From positions 186,817-250,816 of the forward strand of contig HG799464.1 in NCBI GenBank assembly GCA_000531095.1: DNA of 64,000 bases, given 5' to 3'. The translations under genes and the position numbers were made by a program. Below are positions 48,029 through 56,712 of this stretch, in pieces. Under the pieces are notes generated by a model. That model saw only the letters and a list, made by a program, of their open reading frames with translations. It was not told where the DNA came from and searched no databases. Numbering within the stretch: the stretch's first letter is position 1; the number at the start of each line of letters is the position of its first letter. Source of the stretch: Gemmata massiliana. Lineage in GTDB: Bacteria; Planctomycetota; Planctomycetia; Gemmatales; Gemmataceae.

Positions 48029-48146
48029 GGCAGCATCTCGGCCCAGAGGGGTGTGCAGAAAAAGTACGAACCGCGTCGGTGACGCGGTTGAAGATCGGAT
48101 GAAGGTGTGTGTGCGCCCCGCCACGCCGGGAGCGAAGTAACGACTC

Positions 48147-49547
48147 TCAATCGTTTACGCGCTTGGCCGTAAAGGTGACGCTCCGCTCGTCGCCGACCTT
48201 CAGTCCCCTACCCGCGTCCCAGATGAGCGTTTCTCCCGGGCACACGACTTTCGCGAAGTCGGACTTCTCGACTTTCACGTCGGTCACCTGGTACGGCAGC
48301 ATGTGACAGAAGATGCGCCACCCGCCGTACTTCTCGGCGGTCCGCTTGTTCCCCTCACCGACGAAGTTCACCTTGACCTTGTAGGTCATCCGGACGACGT
48401 CCTTGTCCCCGGTTTCGCTGACCTCAAGCGTTTCCGTCAGGGCCGGCTCACGGGCCTTCTCCACTCGAGCTTCCAGTGCCGGGTCGCCGTACAGCACGAA
48501 GATTTCGTCGGTGAACTCCGTGCCTTGCTTATCGCGCCCGGACACGATGTTTTCCGCCAGCAGGTACTGCGACCACTGGCGCAGCAGGAACAGCGATTCA
48601 GAGAACGTCCAGCGCCCCTCCTGTTTGAGGAACCAGTCGGCCATGTTCCAGTTCAGCTCGTACCAGGTGGATTGGACCGCGCCGATGTACTGCCGGGTTC
48701 CGTTCTTCATCCACGCCAGGGCGTAGGAGTCCTTGAAGTTGTTCCGGCCCGCGTTCACGACCCCGGTGAGGCAGTTGCCGACGGCCCAGTAGACCTTGGG
48801 GCGCTTCGCGGTGAGCGCCAGGTCCACGCCCGGCGCGGTCATGGCGAGCTTGCCGTCCTTTGCGGCGAGGAACCCTTTGCCGCTCGGGTACATGAGCATC
48901 CAGTCGCGGTGCCCGCCGTGCCCGGAGCCGATAATCAGGTCGAACGTGTCCTCGGACAGGAGTTTGTGGACGTACTTCGCGTCGTCCGCGTCGCTCGTCG
49001 GCCCGCCGGTTTTCAGCGCGAAGTCTGAGTCGGCTTTCTTCGCGCCCAGTTCACCCCGATCCCGGGTCCACTCGGTGACATAGTCCCCCTCCGGCACCCA
49101 GTTCAACCACGAGCCGAGGGTTTTGGTGAACGCGCGCTTGATTACCACCGGTTCCGCTTTCGCGAGTTCCAGCGCGTGTTCCTCATCGAACCCGGTGAGG
49201 ATGCCCCAGATCGCGTCCACATACGGGTCGTCGTCGAGCGTGCGGCAGAACTTGTTCGCGACCACGGCAAAGGCCGGGAAGTTCTCGGTCGGCGGGCACA
49301 CGAAGCAGACGTACCGCGGGTGGTACGCCCCGACATCCTTGCGCACATCCTCGGGAGACTTGTCGTAGGCGAACGTCTTCGCCTTGTGCTTGGTTTCGAG
49401 GAACTTGACAACCTTCCCCCACAGTCCGGCCGCGACGTCCTTGTTGACGACGACCGCGTACCGCGCGACCGGTTCGGCGCCCCGAATCGCGCCTGCCGGC
49501 GCGAGCCAACCGACCACAGCCATCAGCCCTACGACGAGTACCTGCAT
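48147..49547 (-). CDS. Exported C25/caspase-like cysteine peptidase homologue
   Basis: A 466-residue protein. ATG 49547 gives signal peptide MQVLVVGLMAVVGWLAPAGAIRG. The core FDLIIGSGHGGHRDWMLMYPSG (His210/213) followed about 45 residues later by YWAVGNCLTGVVNAG (Cys259) has the His-then-Cys dyad spacing of the caspase-hemoglobinase fold, closest to gingipain-type C25 peptidases. After the catalytic region comes SESLFLLRQW...DEIFVLYGDPALEARVE, also typical of C25 proteins (FNLLGDPALxL). A beta-rich C-terminal domain follows. Cleavage specificity unknown. Confidence is in the fold and dyad, not in activity. Confidence 0.68.
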   Translation of the reverse strand: MQVLVVGLMAVVGWLAPAGAIRGAEPVARYAVVVNKDVAAGLWGKVVKFLETKHKAKTFAYDKSPEDVRKDVGAYHPRYVCFVCPPTENFPAFAVVANKFCRTLDDDPYVDAIWGILTGFDEEHALELAKAEPVVIKRAFTKTLGSWLNWVPEGDYVTEWTRDRGELGAKKADSDFALKTGGPTSDADDAKYVHKLLSEDTFDLIIGSGHGGHRDWMLMYPSGKGFLAAKDGKLAMTAPGVDLALTAKRPKVYWAVGNCLTGVVNAGRNNFKDSYALAWMKNGTRQYIGAVQSTWYELNWNMADWFLKQEGRWTFSESLFLLRQWSQYLLAENIVSGRDKQGTEFTDEIFVLYGDPALEARVEKAREPALTETLEVSETGDKDVVRMTYKVKVNFVGEGNKRTAEKYGGWRIFCHMLPYQVTDVKVEKSDFAKVVCPGETLIWDAGRGLKVGDERSVTFTAKRVND

Positions 49548-49702
49548 GGCACCCTCCCGATTGGGAAACGTGATTCTCGCGTCGGCCGACGGTGAGTTTA
49601 TCCAAGCGGCACGACCGCGGGACAGTATACCGTCCCGCGCCGGCGTAGCACGCTTCACCTGTTGTCAATGACTCGTGCCATCACGTCGCGTCGGTGCGCC
49701 GG

Positions 49703-51274
49703 TCACTTCTTCACTCGGTACACGTGAACGAGCGGGTGCATCTCGCGCCCCACCGGGTACGCGGCGCAGCGCATCACGTACAGCGTGCGCGCTTCTTCGT
49801 CGAAGCACGCGCCGAACGCCATGCCCTTCATTTCCGCGTCGGGCTGCATCAGGTACGGGGCGGTCGCGCCGATCTTTCGCGCGCCCTTCGCCGTTTCGCC
49901 CAGCGCGCGGGCGTCGTAGAAGTACCAGTATTGCGCCTCACCCGCGTTCCCGATGTGCCCGTAGTCGTACCCGAGCCGACCGGTACCCAGCTTCGCGAAC
50001 GCGATGTAGCCCTGCTTGTCGGCGAGGTCGATCAGCACCCCCGCGCGGGTGTGATCGCAGTACGTCCAGGCGCCCGCGGCGCGGCTCTTGGGCTGGTCGT
50101 TCCAGAACCCGCAGTTCGCGTTGAAGTAGTCGCCCGGGCGCGGGGCCGGTGCGGTCCCCGGGTAGCCGAGTAGAGAAGTGACTTCGGCTTTGCCCTTCGC
50201 CGGGTCGGGCGTCGCGACCACACCGAGTGCAGGGCCGCGGCTGCACGGCTCGACGATGCTGTAGTACCCTCCGAACCCGACCCCGAGCGTTGCGCCGCCC
50301 GTGTACTTGTCGGCGAACGACTTCGGTAAGCGTGTCACCCCGCCCCAGAACCACTTCTGCCGCGGTAGCATCCACGAGCCGACCGGCGCCACGGTGCCGT
50401 CCGCGTCCAACTTCGTCGCGTTCAGAACGGGCAGATCCCCTCCGGCCCAATAGCCGTGGTAGTACGTCCAATACATCGTCTGGCGCTCGTCGTCCCAGAC
50501 GAACCCGCCGTTGGCCCCGTACTTCTTGTCCTTGCTCGTGAGGGCGCCCCACTCCTTTTTCACAGTGGCGGTTTTGAGCGCTCCCGCATCACCCTTCTCG
50601 AACTTGACCGGCTCCGGGACGTCCGTCTCGAACAGCACGGCTTCGGGGTGCGTGTAGTTCATGAACAGGCGCTTGGAGCCGTCCTTCAGTGTGCGGAGCG
50701 CGAGCCCGCTCTCGGAGAACCCGGCCCCGCCTTTGCCCACCGCTTCTGGCACCTTGAACGAACCGAGGTACTCGAAGTCGTCGAACGTGAGCGGGCGCTT
50801 CCCGTTCGGGTCCGGGGCCGGCACCGCACGCGGTTGCTCCTTCGCATCAGGACGCTTCAGTACCGTGATTTCGAGTTTAGGTGTGGTCTCGCCGAACGCC
50901 CCCTTCGGGCCGTGTACGCGCCACTGGAAATTCTGCTTGCCGGGTTCGCTCGGGGCACGCAGGTACGAGGTGTATGTGATGTCCTGACCCGGCGCGACGA
51001 CCACTCCCTGTCCCTGGATGAAGAAGTTGGTGCCCCAAGTGAGATTGTCCGCGGGTTCGGCCGAGTGCAGCGAACTCGGGACTACATCGCGTGCTTCCTT
51101 CCACGTCTGGGTGCCGGTGTTGCGCATCGTCACCTTCGCGACGAACACTTGGTCCGCGGTCACTTCTTTCGGGACTTCCATCTTGATGTACTTGGAGTCC
51201 CATTCGGCCTCTTGAGCGGTGGCCCGTGGACCCATGAGGGCGAGCAGAGTGACGGCAACGCACATGCGATACAC
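49703..51274 (-). CDS. Exported protein with NBR1-type Ig domain and unknown beta domain
   Basis: About 523 residues from GTG 51274 (GGAG 9 bases ahead); ATG 51265 is the alternative. The hydrophobic signal is MCVAVTLLALMGPRATA. Residues about 25-135 contain VAKVTMRNTGTQTWKEARDVVPSSLHSA...VVVAPGQDITYTSYLRAPSEPGKQNFQWRV, the pattern of NBR1-like Ig domains that follow 'NxGxxxW'. The remainder (DDFEYLGSFKVPEA...SESGLALRTLKDGSKRLFMNYTHPEAV...GGFVWDDERQTMYWTYYHGYW) looks like a beta-propeller of unknown function. Probably periplasmic or surface-exposed. Confidence 0.72.
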   Translation of the reverse strand: MYRMCVAVTLLALMGPRATAQEAEWDSKYIKMEVPKEVTADQVFVAKVTMRNTGTQTWKEARDVVPSSLHSAEPADNLTWGTNFFIQGQGVVVAPGQDITYTSYLRAPSEPGKQNFQWRVHGPKGAFGETTPKLEITVLKRPDAKEQPRAVPAPDPNGKRPLTFDDFEYLGSFKVPEAVGKGGAGFSESGLALRTLKDGSKRLFMNYTHPEAVLFETDVPEPVKFEKGDAGALKTATVKKEWGALTSKDKKYGANGGFVWDDERQTMYWTYYHGYWAGGDLPVLNATKLDADGTVAPVGSWMLPRQKWFWGGVTRLPKSFADKYTGGATLGVGFGGYYSIVEPCSRGPALGVVATPDPAKGKAEVTSLLGYPGTAPAPRPGDYFNANCGFWNDQPKSRAAGAWTYCDHTRAGVLIDLADKQGYIAFAKLGTGRLGYDYGHIGNAGEAQYWYFYDARALGETAKGARKIGATAPYLMQPDAEMKGMAFGACFDEEARTLYVMRCAAYPVGREMHPLVHVYRVKK

Positions 51275-51464
51275 GACTGGTTCTCCGTGTGGATCGGAGC
51301 GACTCAACGGTGGTGGTGCCGCGAGTGGTCGCAGCGCCCGGGACGTATCCTATTCCGAAACACTACTTCAGAGCCGCGGCGCCCGAATTCTCTTCACGAT
51401 CCTGTTCCAAACCAAGTCTGCGACACGGTAGATAGTTGCATTTTGTGTGCGTACTGTGCTAACT

Positions 51465-51481
51465 TTGGCCCCTGAGTTGCA
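51465..51481 (+). promoter_or_regulatory. Sigma-54-type (-24/-12) promoter candidate for cytochrome-USP operon
   Basis: TTGGCCC-N5-TTGCA with the essential GG (51467-51468) and GC (51479-51480) ten bases apart. One mismatch to TGGCAC-N5-TTGCA. It lies 82 bp upstream of the cytochrome ATG. Confidence 0.5.
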
Positions 51482-51562
51482 GTTCACCTCATCAGCGCGC
51501 TGACCACTACAGACGGGACACACCCGCGTTTCGCGGCAGCGCCTTCATTTCCGGAGAGTGCG

Positions 51563-52012
51563 ATGAAGTTGCCCGTTCGTTCCGCGGCGTGGGTCGGTGT
51601 TACCGTTGTGGCCGTGATGGTCGGTGGAGCGGGGCGCGCCGGTGATGCGCCGAAGCCCAAGGACGATCCGAAGAAACCGACCGTGATGCAGCGGAAACTG
51701 GCCCACGCCCAGAAGGTACTTGAGGGACTGGCGACGAACGATTTCAAGAAGATCGATACCGGTGCCGACGGGCTCATCGAGTGCGTTAAAGATGCCACCT
51801 GGAAGATCAACGAAACCGATAAGTACCTGCTGTACAGCAACGAATTCATGCGCCGGTCCGAGACCCTCAAGAAAGCGGCGAAGGACAAGAACACGGACGC
51901 CGCGGCGCTAGCGTATGTGGACCTCACGCTCACCTGTGTGCGGTGCCACCAGCACTTGCGCGAAGAGCGCATGACCGCGGCTCCCGGTTTCACAGGCGTT
52001 GTGCGCAAGTAA
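51563..52012 (+). CDS. Exported class II-like cytochrome c
   Basis: A 149-residue protein. Signal segment MKLPVRSAAWVGVTVVAVMVGGAGRAG, then a helical body (VMQRKLAHAQKVLEGLATNDF...ADGLIECVKDATW...YSNEFMRRSETLKKAAKDKN...ALAYVDLTLTCVRCHQHL) with a single heme site CVRCH (Cys125-His129) near the C-terminus, as in cytochrome c-prime proteins. Probably periplasmic electron carrier or gas/stress sensor. CGGAGAG precedes the ATG. The universal stress protein gene follows 42 bp later. Confidence 0.85.
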   Translation: MKLPVRSAAWVGVTVVAVMVGGAGRAGDAPKPKDDPKKPTVMQRKLAHAQKVLEGLATNDFKKIDTGADGLIECVKDATWKINETDKYLLYSNEFMRRSETLKKAAKDKNTDAAALAYVDLTLTCVRCHQHLREERMTAAPGFTGVVRK

Positions 52013-52054
52013 CGGAGCCCGCAGCGTTTCGGGCTTACTTTTTTGGAGGACACC

Positions 52055-52537
52055 ATGCTTCCCATCCGAACTATTCTTTACCCGACCGACTTCTCGGACG
52101 CGGCGTCATCGGCGTTCGAGCTGGCATGTGCATTGGCCCGTGATTACGGCGCGACTCTGATCGCCGTTCACGTCATTCCTCCTCCGCACGTCTTCGCGGG
52201 GGATGGCATGGGCATCGCCGCACCGGTCGAAGACCCGGAAGAAGCCGCCGCGCGATTGGCAGCCCTCGGCACTAGTGGGCACGGCGGGCGATTCGAGTAC
52301 CGGTTGCTCGATGGCGATCCGACGGAGCAAATCCTTAAAGTCGCAGGTGATACGAGCGCGGACGTGATCGTGATGGGCACGCACGGATCGAGTGGCCTGA
52401 TGCGCCTGCTCATGGGCAGCATCGCCGAAAGTGTTATGCGGAAGGCCCCGTGCCCCGTGCTCACCGTTCGCGGTCAGTTCCATCGGCCATTAGACTCGTC
52501 CGCCCCTCGTGCGGCGCAGGAAGTCGCTTCGGTTTGA
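52055..52537 (+). CDS. Universal stress protein (UspA family)
   Basis: A 160-residue protein. ATG 52055 follows GGAGGACACC. MLPIRTILYPTDFSDAASSAFELACALARDYGATLIAVHVIPP is the family N-terminus. The nucleotide-binding motif GTHGSSGLMRLLMGSIAESVMRKAPCPVLTVR has the G-x2-G-x9-GS arrangement of ATP-binding members. Cytoplasmic, induced by stress in other bacteria. Probably cotranscribed with the cytochrome from a sigma-54-type promoter; a terminator follows. Confidence 0.93.
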   Translation: MLPIRTILYPTDFSDAASSAFELACALARDYGATLIAVHVIPPPHVFAGDGMGIAAPVEDPEEAAARLAALGTSGHGGRFEYRLLDGDPTEQILKVAGDTSADVIVMGTHGSSGLMRLLMGSIAESVMRKAPCPVLTVRGQFHRPLDSSAPRAAQEVASV

Positions 52538-52567
52538 TGTTCTGGGAATTGACTGGTTCGCGTCTCA

Positions 52568-52599
52568 ACGGCCCCGCAGTGCGGGGTCGTTGTCATTTT
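52568..52599 (+). terminator. Terminator after the universal stress protein gene
   Basis: A 10-bp stem (52568-52577 with 52581-52590, one G-T pair) and 3-base loop are followed by TGTCATTTTG. The 226 bp from here to 52816 otherwise hold only the sigma-54-type promoter. Confidence 0.75.
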
Positions 52600-52751
52600 G
52601 CACAGTGGGTTAGGCGTGTCTGTATGGGTGTGCGGAGTCGTCACACTGTTGTGGCTCCTACGCACACCGATGGCGCGGTGAGCACATCTTGATCCCCGCA
52701 AGTCCCGACTTTTTAGCGTTTTTAAGCGGTTTGTTGCACTCGAACGGCTCC

Positions 52752-52765
52752 GGCACGGGCGTTGC
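52752..52765 (+). promoter_or_regulatory. Sigma-54-type (-24/-12) promoter candidate for DksA-like gene
   Basis: GGCAC-N5-TTGC exactly, with GG and GC ten bases apart. It is 51 bp upstream of ATG 52817. Confidence 0.6.
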
Positions 52766-52816
52766 CTAAAGGTGTATCAATCTGTGGAACCCCCAACTTG
52801 ATGAACGAGGGCCGTC

Positions 52817-53206
52817 ATGACCCACACACACCTGAGCACACTGGCGCTGCGGACGTACCGGCAGAGACTGCGCGATTTGGTTTCGCGCCTGTCCGACGGC
52901 GTGACCCGGCTCGAAGCCGAGGGCTTGCGGGCGCCTGCGGGGACGGAGCGGGTCGAAGACATGCCCGCGCACGAGGCCGACCGTGCCGCACGCGAAACCG
53001 AAGAGGACGTGGCCCGCACGCTCTTCGCGAACGAGGAACAGATTCTGGCCGAAGCCACGGCCGCGCTGGAGCGGATCGACGCGGGCACGTTCGGAACCTG
53101 TACTCAGTGCGGGCACGCGATCACGAAAGCGCGGCTCGACGCAGTGCCCTACGCCCGCGTGTGCGTTCGCTGCGCACGTGCGGAGGCCGCGCAGTCGGCA
53201 CTTTGA
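52817..53206 (+). CDS. TraR/DksA-family zinc-finger protein
   Basis: A 129-residue protein. A helical N-terminus (RTYRQRLRDLVSRLSDGVTRLEAEGLRAP, then AARETEEDVARTLFANEEQILAEATAALERIDAG) forms the coiled coil of DksA-like proteins. The C-terminus holds the four-cysteine zinc finger CTQCGHAI...VPYARVCVRC (Cys95, 98, 116, 119). Such proteins bind RNA polymerase in the secondary channel and adjust transcription with ppGpp in stress. The coiled-coil tip lacks the classic DxxDxA arrangement of E. coli DksA, so it may be a divergent member. Confidence 0.85.
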   Translation: MTHTHLSTLALRTYRQRLRDLVSRLSDGVTRLEAEGLRAPAGTERVEDMPAHEADRAARETEEDVARTLFANEEQILAEATAALERIDAGTFGTCTQCGHAITKARLDAVPYARVCVRCARAEAAQSAL

Positions 53207-53297
53207 GTTACTTGATCCACGCGAATTTTAACGGGAACCGCTCGCGCACCACCTCAGCGCCGGTTCCATCACACGTGAGGTGGCGAGGGTAAGAACC

Positions 53298-53504
53298 ATG
53301 CCAACGGGACTTGAGGCTTCTGAAATCATTGCCATCTCTGCGATGTGTGCGATCGGTTGGCTCAGCATCGCGTCTATGATCGGTGTGACGCTCGCGTGGT
53401 GGGTGTGTCGGGAGCGCGATATTGTCGCGGTTCCCGCACCCGCTCCGGCTGCCACATCGGAACCGGTTCGCGAAGGAACTCACGCGGCCCCGACGTATGC
53501 GTAA
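53298..53504 (+). CDS. Small membrane protein
   Basis: A 68-residue protein. ATG 53298 follows GAGGGTAAG. It begins MPTGLEASEIIAISAMCAIGWLSIASMIGVTLAWWV, one or two membrane helices, and has an Ala/Pro-rich C-terminus. Its family is not recognised. It lies 91 bp after the DksA-like gene and ends 8 bp from the convergent response regulator gene. Confidence 0.5.
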   Translation: MPTGLEASEIIAISAMCAIGWLSIASMIGVTLAWWVCRERDIVAVPAPAPAATSEPVREGTHAAPTYA

Positions 53505-53512
53505 ACGGTGAG

Positions 53513-54916
53513 TTATTCGCTCTCCGCGGCGAGCCGGTGCTTTTCGATCAGGCGGTACAGTGTTCGGCGACTCACGCCGAGCGCCTTGGCCGCCTGAACC
53601 TTATTTCCACCGTGGCGCCGGAGCACGTCCGCAACGTGGTACCGCTCCATGCGGTCCAGGTCGTCGGGGCTGGTGGCAACCGGGGGCTGTGGTTCGGTTC
53701 CCGGGACCGTGGGGCGGCTCGCCAGTACGGTTTCGGGCAGGTCGTCGGGGGTGATCGTGGTGCCCTCGGCCAGAATCTGGGCGCGCTCCAGGACGTTCGC
53801 GAGTTCACGGATGTTCCCGGGCCAGTCGTATGAACACAACGCGGCACGGGCTGTCGGGTCTACGGTCATGAGTCCGCGCCCCACCTGGCGCGTGTGCAAG
53901 AAGTGGGCGATCAGTTCGGGGATGTCTTCGCGCCGCTCTTTTAGTGGCGGAAGCGTGATGGAAATTACATTGAGCCGGAAGAACAGATCCTCGCGGAACC
54001 GCCCGGCCGCTTGCTCGGCTTCGAGCGGCTTGTTCGTGGCCGCGATCACGCGCACGTCGGCGCGCTTCTCCTGCGTACTCCCGACCCGGCGGTAGTGCCC
54101 GTCTTCCAGCACCCGGAGGAGCTTGGCTTGAAGGGCAGGGGCCATTTCCGCGACTTCGTCGACGAACAGAGTGCCGCCCTCGGCCACCTCGAACAGGCCC
54201 GGTTTAGTGCGATCGGCCCCGGTGAACGCGCCCCTTTCGTGCCCGAACAGCTCGCTCTCCAGCAGGCTCTCTTGCAGCGTCGCGCAGTTCACGGTGACGA
54301 GCGGTTTGTCGCGCCGGGCACTATTGCCGTGGATCGCCCGGGCGATCAGTTCCTTGCCGGTCCCGCTCGGCCCGCGCACGAGGACGCCCGCGTTCGTCGG
54401 GGCCACTTTCTCGATCATCTGAACGATCTTCCGCACGGCCGGGCTGCTCCCGACGATCCGGTAGCGCTCGGACTCGAACGTGAGCCGCTGGACGAAGCGC
54501 CGGAGCCGGACGTTCTCGACCCGGAGCCGGCGCACCTCCAGTGCGCGGTCCAGCACGGGCATCACCTGTTGGAGCCGGAACGGTTTGAGGATGTAGTCGA
54601 ACGCGCCGGCCTTCATCGCTTCGACCGCGGTCTGGATCGTGCCCTGACCGGTCATGATGACGCCCACGAGGTGCGGGTCGATCTCCAGGCACTTGCGCAG
54701 CAACTGGATGCCGTCGGTCCCGGGCATCATCAGGTCCGAGAGTAGCACGTCGCACTCGTTCTCGCGGAGCGCGTCCGGGGCGAGTGCCGGGTCCGACAAC
54801 CCTTGAACCTCGAACCCCTCGTCGGTGAGCGACTCGCACAGGGCGCGCATCAGCTCGACTTCGTCGTCCACCACGAGTATGTGGCCGCGCGGCTTTTTGT
54901 CACCGGTTTCGGTCAT
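53513..54916 (-). CDS. Sigma-54-dependent response regulator (NtrC/AtoC family)
   Basis: A 467-residue protein. A receiver domain comes first (HILVVDDEVELMRAL, phospho-acceptor Asp61 in LLSDLMMPGTDG), then the AAA+ domain with Walker A RGPSGTGKE, the sigma-54-contacting GAFTGADR loop, Walker B GGTLFVDEVAEM and the arginine-finger region, and a Fis-type helix-turn-helix (HVADVLRRHGGNKVQAAKALGVSRRTLYRLIEKH). It activates sigma-54 promoters after phosphorylation by the histidine kinase encoded 33 bp upstream. Candidate targets are the -24/-12 elements at 51.5, 52.75, 56.46 and 56.65 kb. Confidence 0.95.
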   Translation of the reverse strand: MTETGDKKPRGHILVVDDEVELMRALCESLTDEGFEVQGLSDPALAPDALRENECDVLLSDLMMPGTDGIQLLRKCLEIDPHLVGVIMTGQGTIQTAVEAMKAGAFDYILKPFRLQQVMPVLDRALEVRRLRVENVRLRRFVQRLTFESERYRIVGSSPAVRKIVQMIEKVAPTNAGVLVRGPSGTGKELIARAIHGNSARRDKPLVTVNCATLQESLLESELFGHERGAFTGADRTKPGLFEVAEGGTLFVDEVAEMAPALQAKLLRVLEDGHYRRVGSTQEKRADVRVIAATNKPLEAEQAAGRFREDLFFRLNVISITLPPLKERREDIPELIAHFLHTRQVGRGLMTVDPTARAALCSYDWPGNIRELANVLERAQILAEGTTITPDDLPETVLASRPTVPGTEPQPPVATSPDDLDRMERYHVADVLRRHGGNKVQAAKALGVSRRTLYRLIEKHRLAAESE

Positions 54917-54949
54917 AAGGCTGTATCCGTTGGTGCGTTCGTGTGCGGG

Positions 54950-56266
54950 TCAGTCGCGCAGGCGCGCGACGTTCGTGTCAGGACGAATCGGGAGCGTGAT
55001 GCGGATCGTGGTCCCCTCGTTCACGCGGCTCTCGACCTCGAGCGTGCCGTTGTGCTGCTGGACGATGCGCCGGCAGATGGCCAAACCCAGCCCGGTGCCC
55101 TTGCCGTCTTCCTTGGTGGTGAAGAACGGCTCGAACACCCGGTCCTTGAGTTCGGAGGGGATGCCCACGCCCGTGTCCGTGACCTCGATCACCACGGCCG
55201 GCAACCCATCGGGCAGGCGCCCGGGGCGCACGCGCGGCACCAGCGTCCCGCCCTTGGGCATCGCGTCGACCGCGTTGGTGAACAGGTTCAAGAAGACCTG
55301 GCGCAAGTGTTGGCGGTCCGCGTGGATCGGGGTGACGAGCCGGTCGAACTCCGGTTGCACCCGGACCCCGTGTTTTCGCAAGTGGTGCCCGATCAATTCG
55401 ACCGTTTTGGTGACTTCTTCGCAGACGTCGACAGTGGAGACTTGCTCCCGCCCGGCGCGGCTGAACTGGAGCAGGTTGGACACCAGCCCGGCCATACGTT
55501 CCACTTCGCTCTCGACGATTTCCAGGGGCTTGCGCCGGGGGTCGTCGGGGCGCGTTTTGGCGATCAGTCCCTCGATCCGCAGACTTACCGTACCGAGCGG
55601 GTTGTTTAGTTCGTGGGCGATGCTCGCGGCCAGTTCTCCGACACCCGCGAGTTTGGCCGCTTGCCACAACTGCTGCGTGGTAGCACGCAGTTCCTCGGTT
55701 CGGGTTTGAAGTTCCGTTAGCGCCTGCTCGCGCTGGCGGGCCGTTTCGTGGAGCTGCGCGTCCGCACGGGTGCGGGCTTCGGTGAGTTCCGCCTGTGCCC
55801 GGAGGTGCTCCAGTTCCCGCTGGACCGCCTCGAACCGCTTGCGCTCGGTCACGTCTCGGACGATCGCGGTGAAGAGCATGTCTACACCGGTGCCGAACTT
55901 CGAGATCGAGATCTCGGCCGGGAACTCGGACCCATCCTTGCGCTTGCCGAACACTTCCCGGCGCTCGCCCATCAACCGGGCCGGGGCCGGGGACCGCGCG
56001 AACTCCTCCACCTGTCCGTGGTGGGGCGCGCGGAACCGGTCGGGGAGGAGCAGGTCCAGCGGGCGCCCGACCACCTCGTTCGGGTCGTACCCGAACAGCT
56101 TGGCCGCGCCGCAATTAAACAGGACGATGTCCTGGCGCACGTCGACGGTCACGACGCCGTCTTCGGTGATGTCCAGGATTTGAGCCAATTGGTCGAGGGA
56201 AATACGTGTGGTCACAGCGCTCCTGCGCCCCGCAGTGTCGGACAGAATGACGGCGTAATTCATCAT
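54950..56266 (-). CDS. PAS-domain sensor histidine kinase
   Basis: A 438-residue cytoplasmic-looking kinase, no clear membrane helix. A PAS domain at about 22-140 (ITEDGVVTVDVRQDIVLFNCGAAKLFGYDPNEVVGRPLDLLLPDRF), a coiled coil at about 143-203 (ERKRFEAVQRELEHLRAQAELTEARTR), then the H-box ELAASIAHELNNPLG (His218). The ATPase domain shows NLFTNAVDAM, VTDTGVGIP, FFTTKEDGKGTGLGLA. It phosphorylates the NtrC-type regulator encoded downstream. PAS may bind heme, flavin or another small ligand; none is predictable. The N-terminal start MMNYAVILSD is plausible. Confidence 0.92.
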   Translation of the reverse strand: MMNYAVILSDTAGRRSAVTTRISLDQLAQILDITEDGVVTVDVRQDIVLFNCGAAKLFGYDPNEVVGRPLDLLLPDRFRAPHHGQVEEFARSPAPARLMGERREVFGKRKDGSEFPAEISISKFGTGVDMLFTAIVRDVTERKRFEAVQRELEHLRAQAELTEARTRADAQLHETARQREQALTELQTRTEELRATTQQLWQAAKLAGVGELAASIAHELNNPLGTVSLRIEGLIAKTRPDDPRRKPLEIVESEVERMAGLVSNLLQFSRAGREQVSTVDVCEEVTKTVELIGHHLRKHGVRVQPEFDRLVTPIHADRQHLRQVFLNLFTNAVDAMPKGGTLVPRVRPGRLPDGLPAVVIEVTDTGVGIPSELKDRVFEPFFTTKEDGKGTGLGLAICRRIVQQHNGTLEVESRVNEGTTIRITLPIRPDTNVARLRD

Positions 56267-56314
56267 GGTTACGGACCGGGGCGCGTGTCAACGAACTTCA
56301 ACCCGGTGGGCGAA

Positions 56315-56422
56315 CTAGCGCGGGGGGACTTTGCGCAACAGGAGGTGCGTCAGCCCGACGAGCATGGTGAGCAGCACGGCCCCGAAGCCCAACATAATCA
56401 GCACTTGTACCACGGTTTGCAT
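56315..56422 (-). CDS. 35-residue membrane peptide upstream of the two-component genes
   Basis: ATG 56422, preceded by CCGGAGGC, encodes MQTVVQVLIMLGFGAVLLT followed by MLVGLTHLLLRKVPPR: one membrane helix with a basic end. It lies 48 bp upstream of the histidine kinase gene, downstream of a -24/-12 element on the same strand. The ribosome-binding site and clean helix support a real gene. It could be a signalling or regulatory peptide for the kinase, but nothing proves it. Confidence 0.6.
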   Translation of the reverse strand: MQTVVQVLIMLGFGAVLLTMLVGLTHLLLRKVPPR

Positions 56423-56459
56423 CGCAGCCTCCGGAGTGGATGGGGTGCCGGGCGCTATC

Positions 56460-56473
56460 GCAATCCGGGTGCC
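56460..56473 (-). promoter_or_regulatory. Sigma-54-type (-24/-12) promoter candidate for the two-component operon
   Basis: On the minus strand, GGCAC-N5-TTGC with GG and GC ten bases apart. It lies 37 bp upstream of ATG 56422. This would make the regulator operon self-activating. Confidence 0.6.
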
Positions 56474-56649
56474 GGTCGCAGCGGCATCGGGAGGTAGGGA
56501 TCGTGCCGGGTTTTCGTGCTCTTGGACCGTCCGTTTCGTGGTGCTCGTGTGTCACAGCGGCACACCGCGTCGCGCCGGGTGTGCGACGCGGGCACGCTTC
56601 CGCGCTTTCATTCGCCACAATCCGGTTGAACCCGGGCCGGAACACGGTC

Positions 56650-56663
56650 GGCACGGCTATTGC
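56650..56663 (+). promoter_or_regulatory. Sigma-54-type (-24/-12) promoter candidate for the BON/DUF2007 pair
   Basis: GGCAC-N5-TTGC exactly, with GG and GC ten bases apart. It lies 49 bp upstream of ATG 56713 and is divergent from the element at 56460-56473. Confidence 0.6.
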
Positions 56664-56712
56664 CTCTGGAGCGGGTGCATCCGGCGACAAACTACAAAGG
56701 TGGATCGTGGCG

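Noticed and set aside
53249..53283. A riboswitch or attenuator upstream of the 68-residue gene
   Set aside because: There is an 8-bp inverted repeat (CCACCTCA/TGAGGTGG) but no conserved riboswitch features and no T run.
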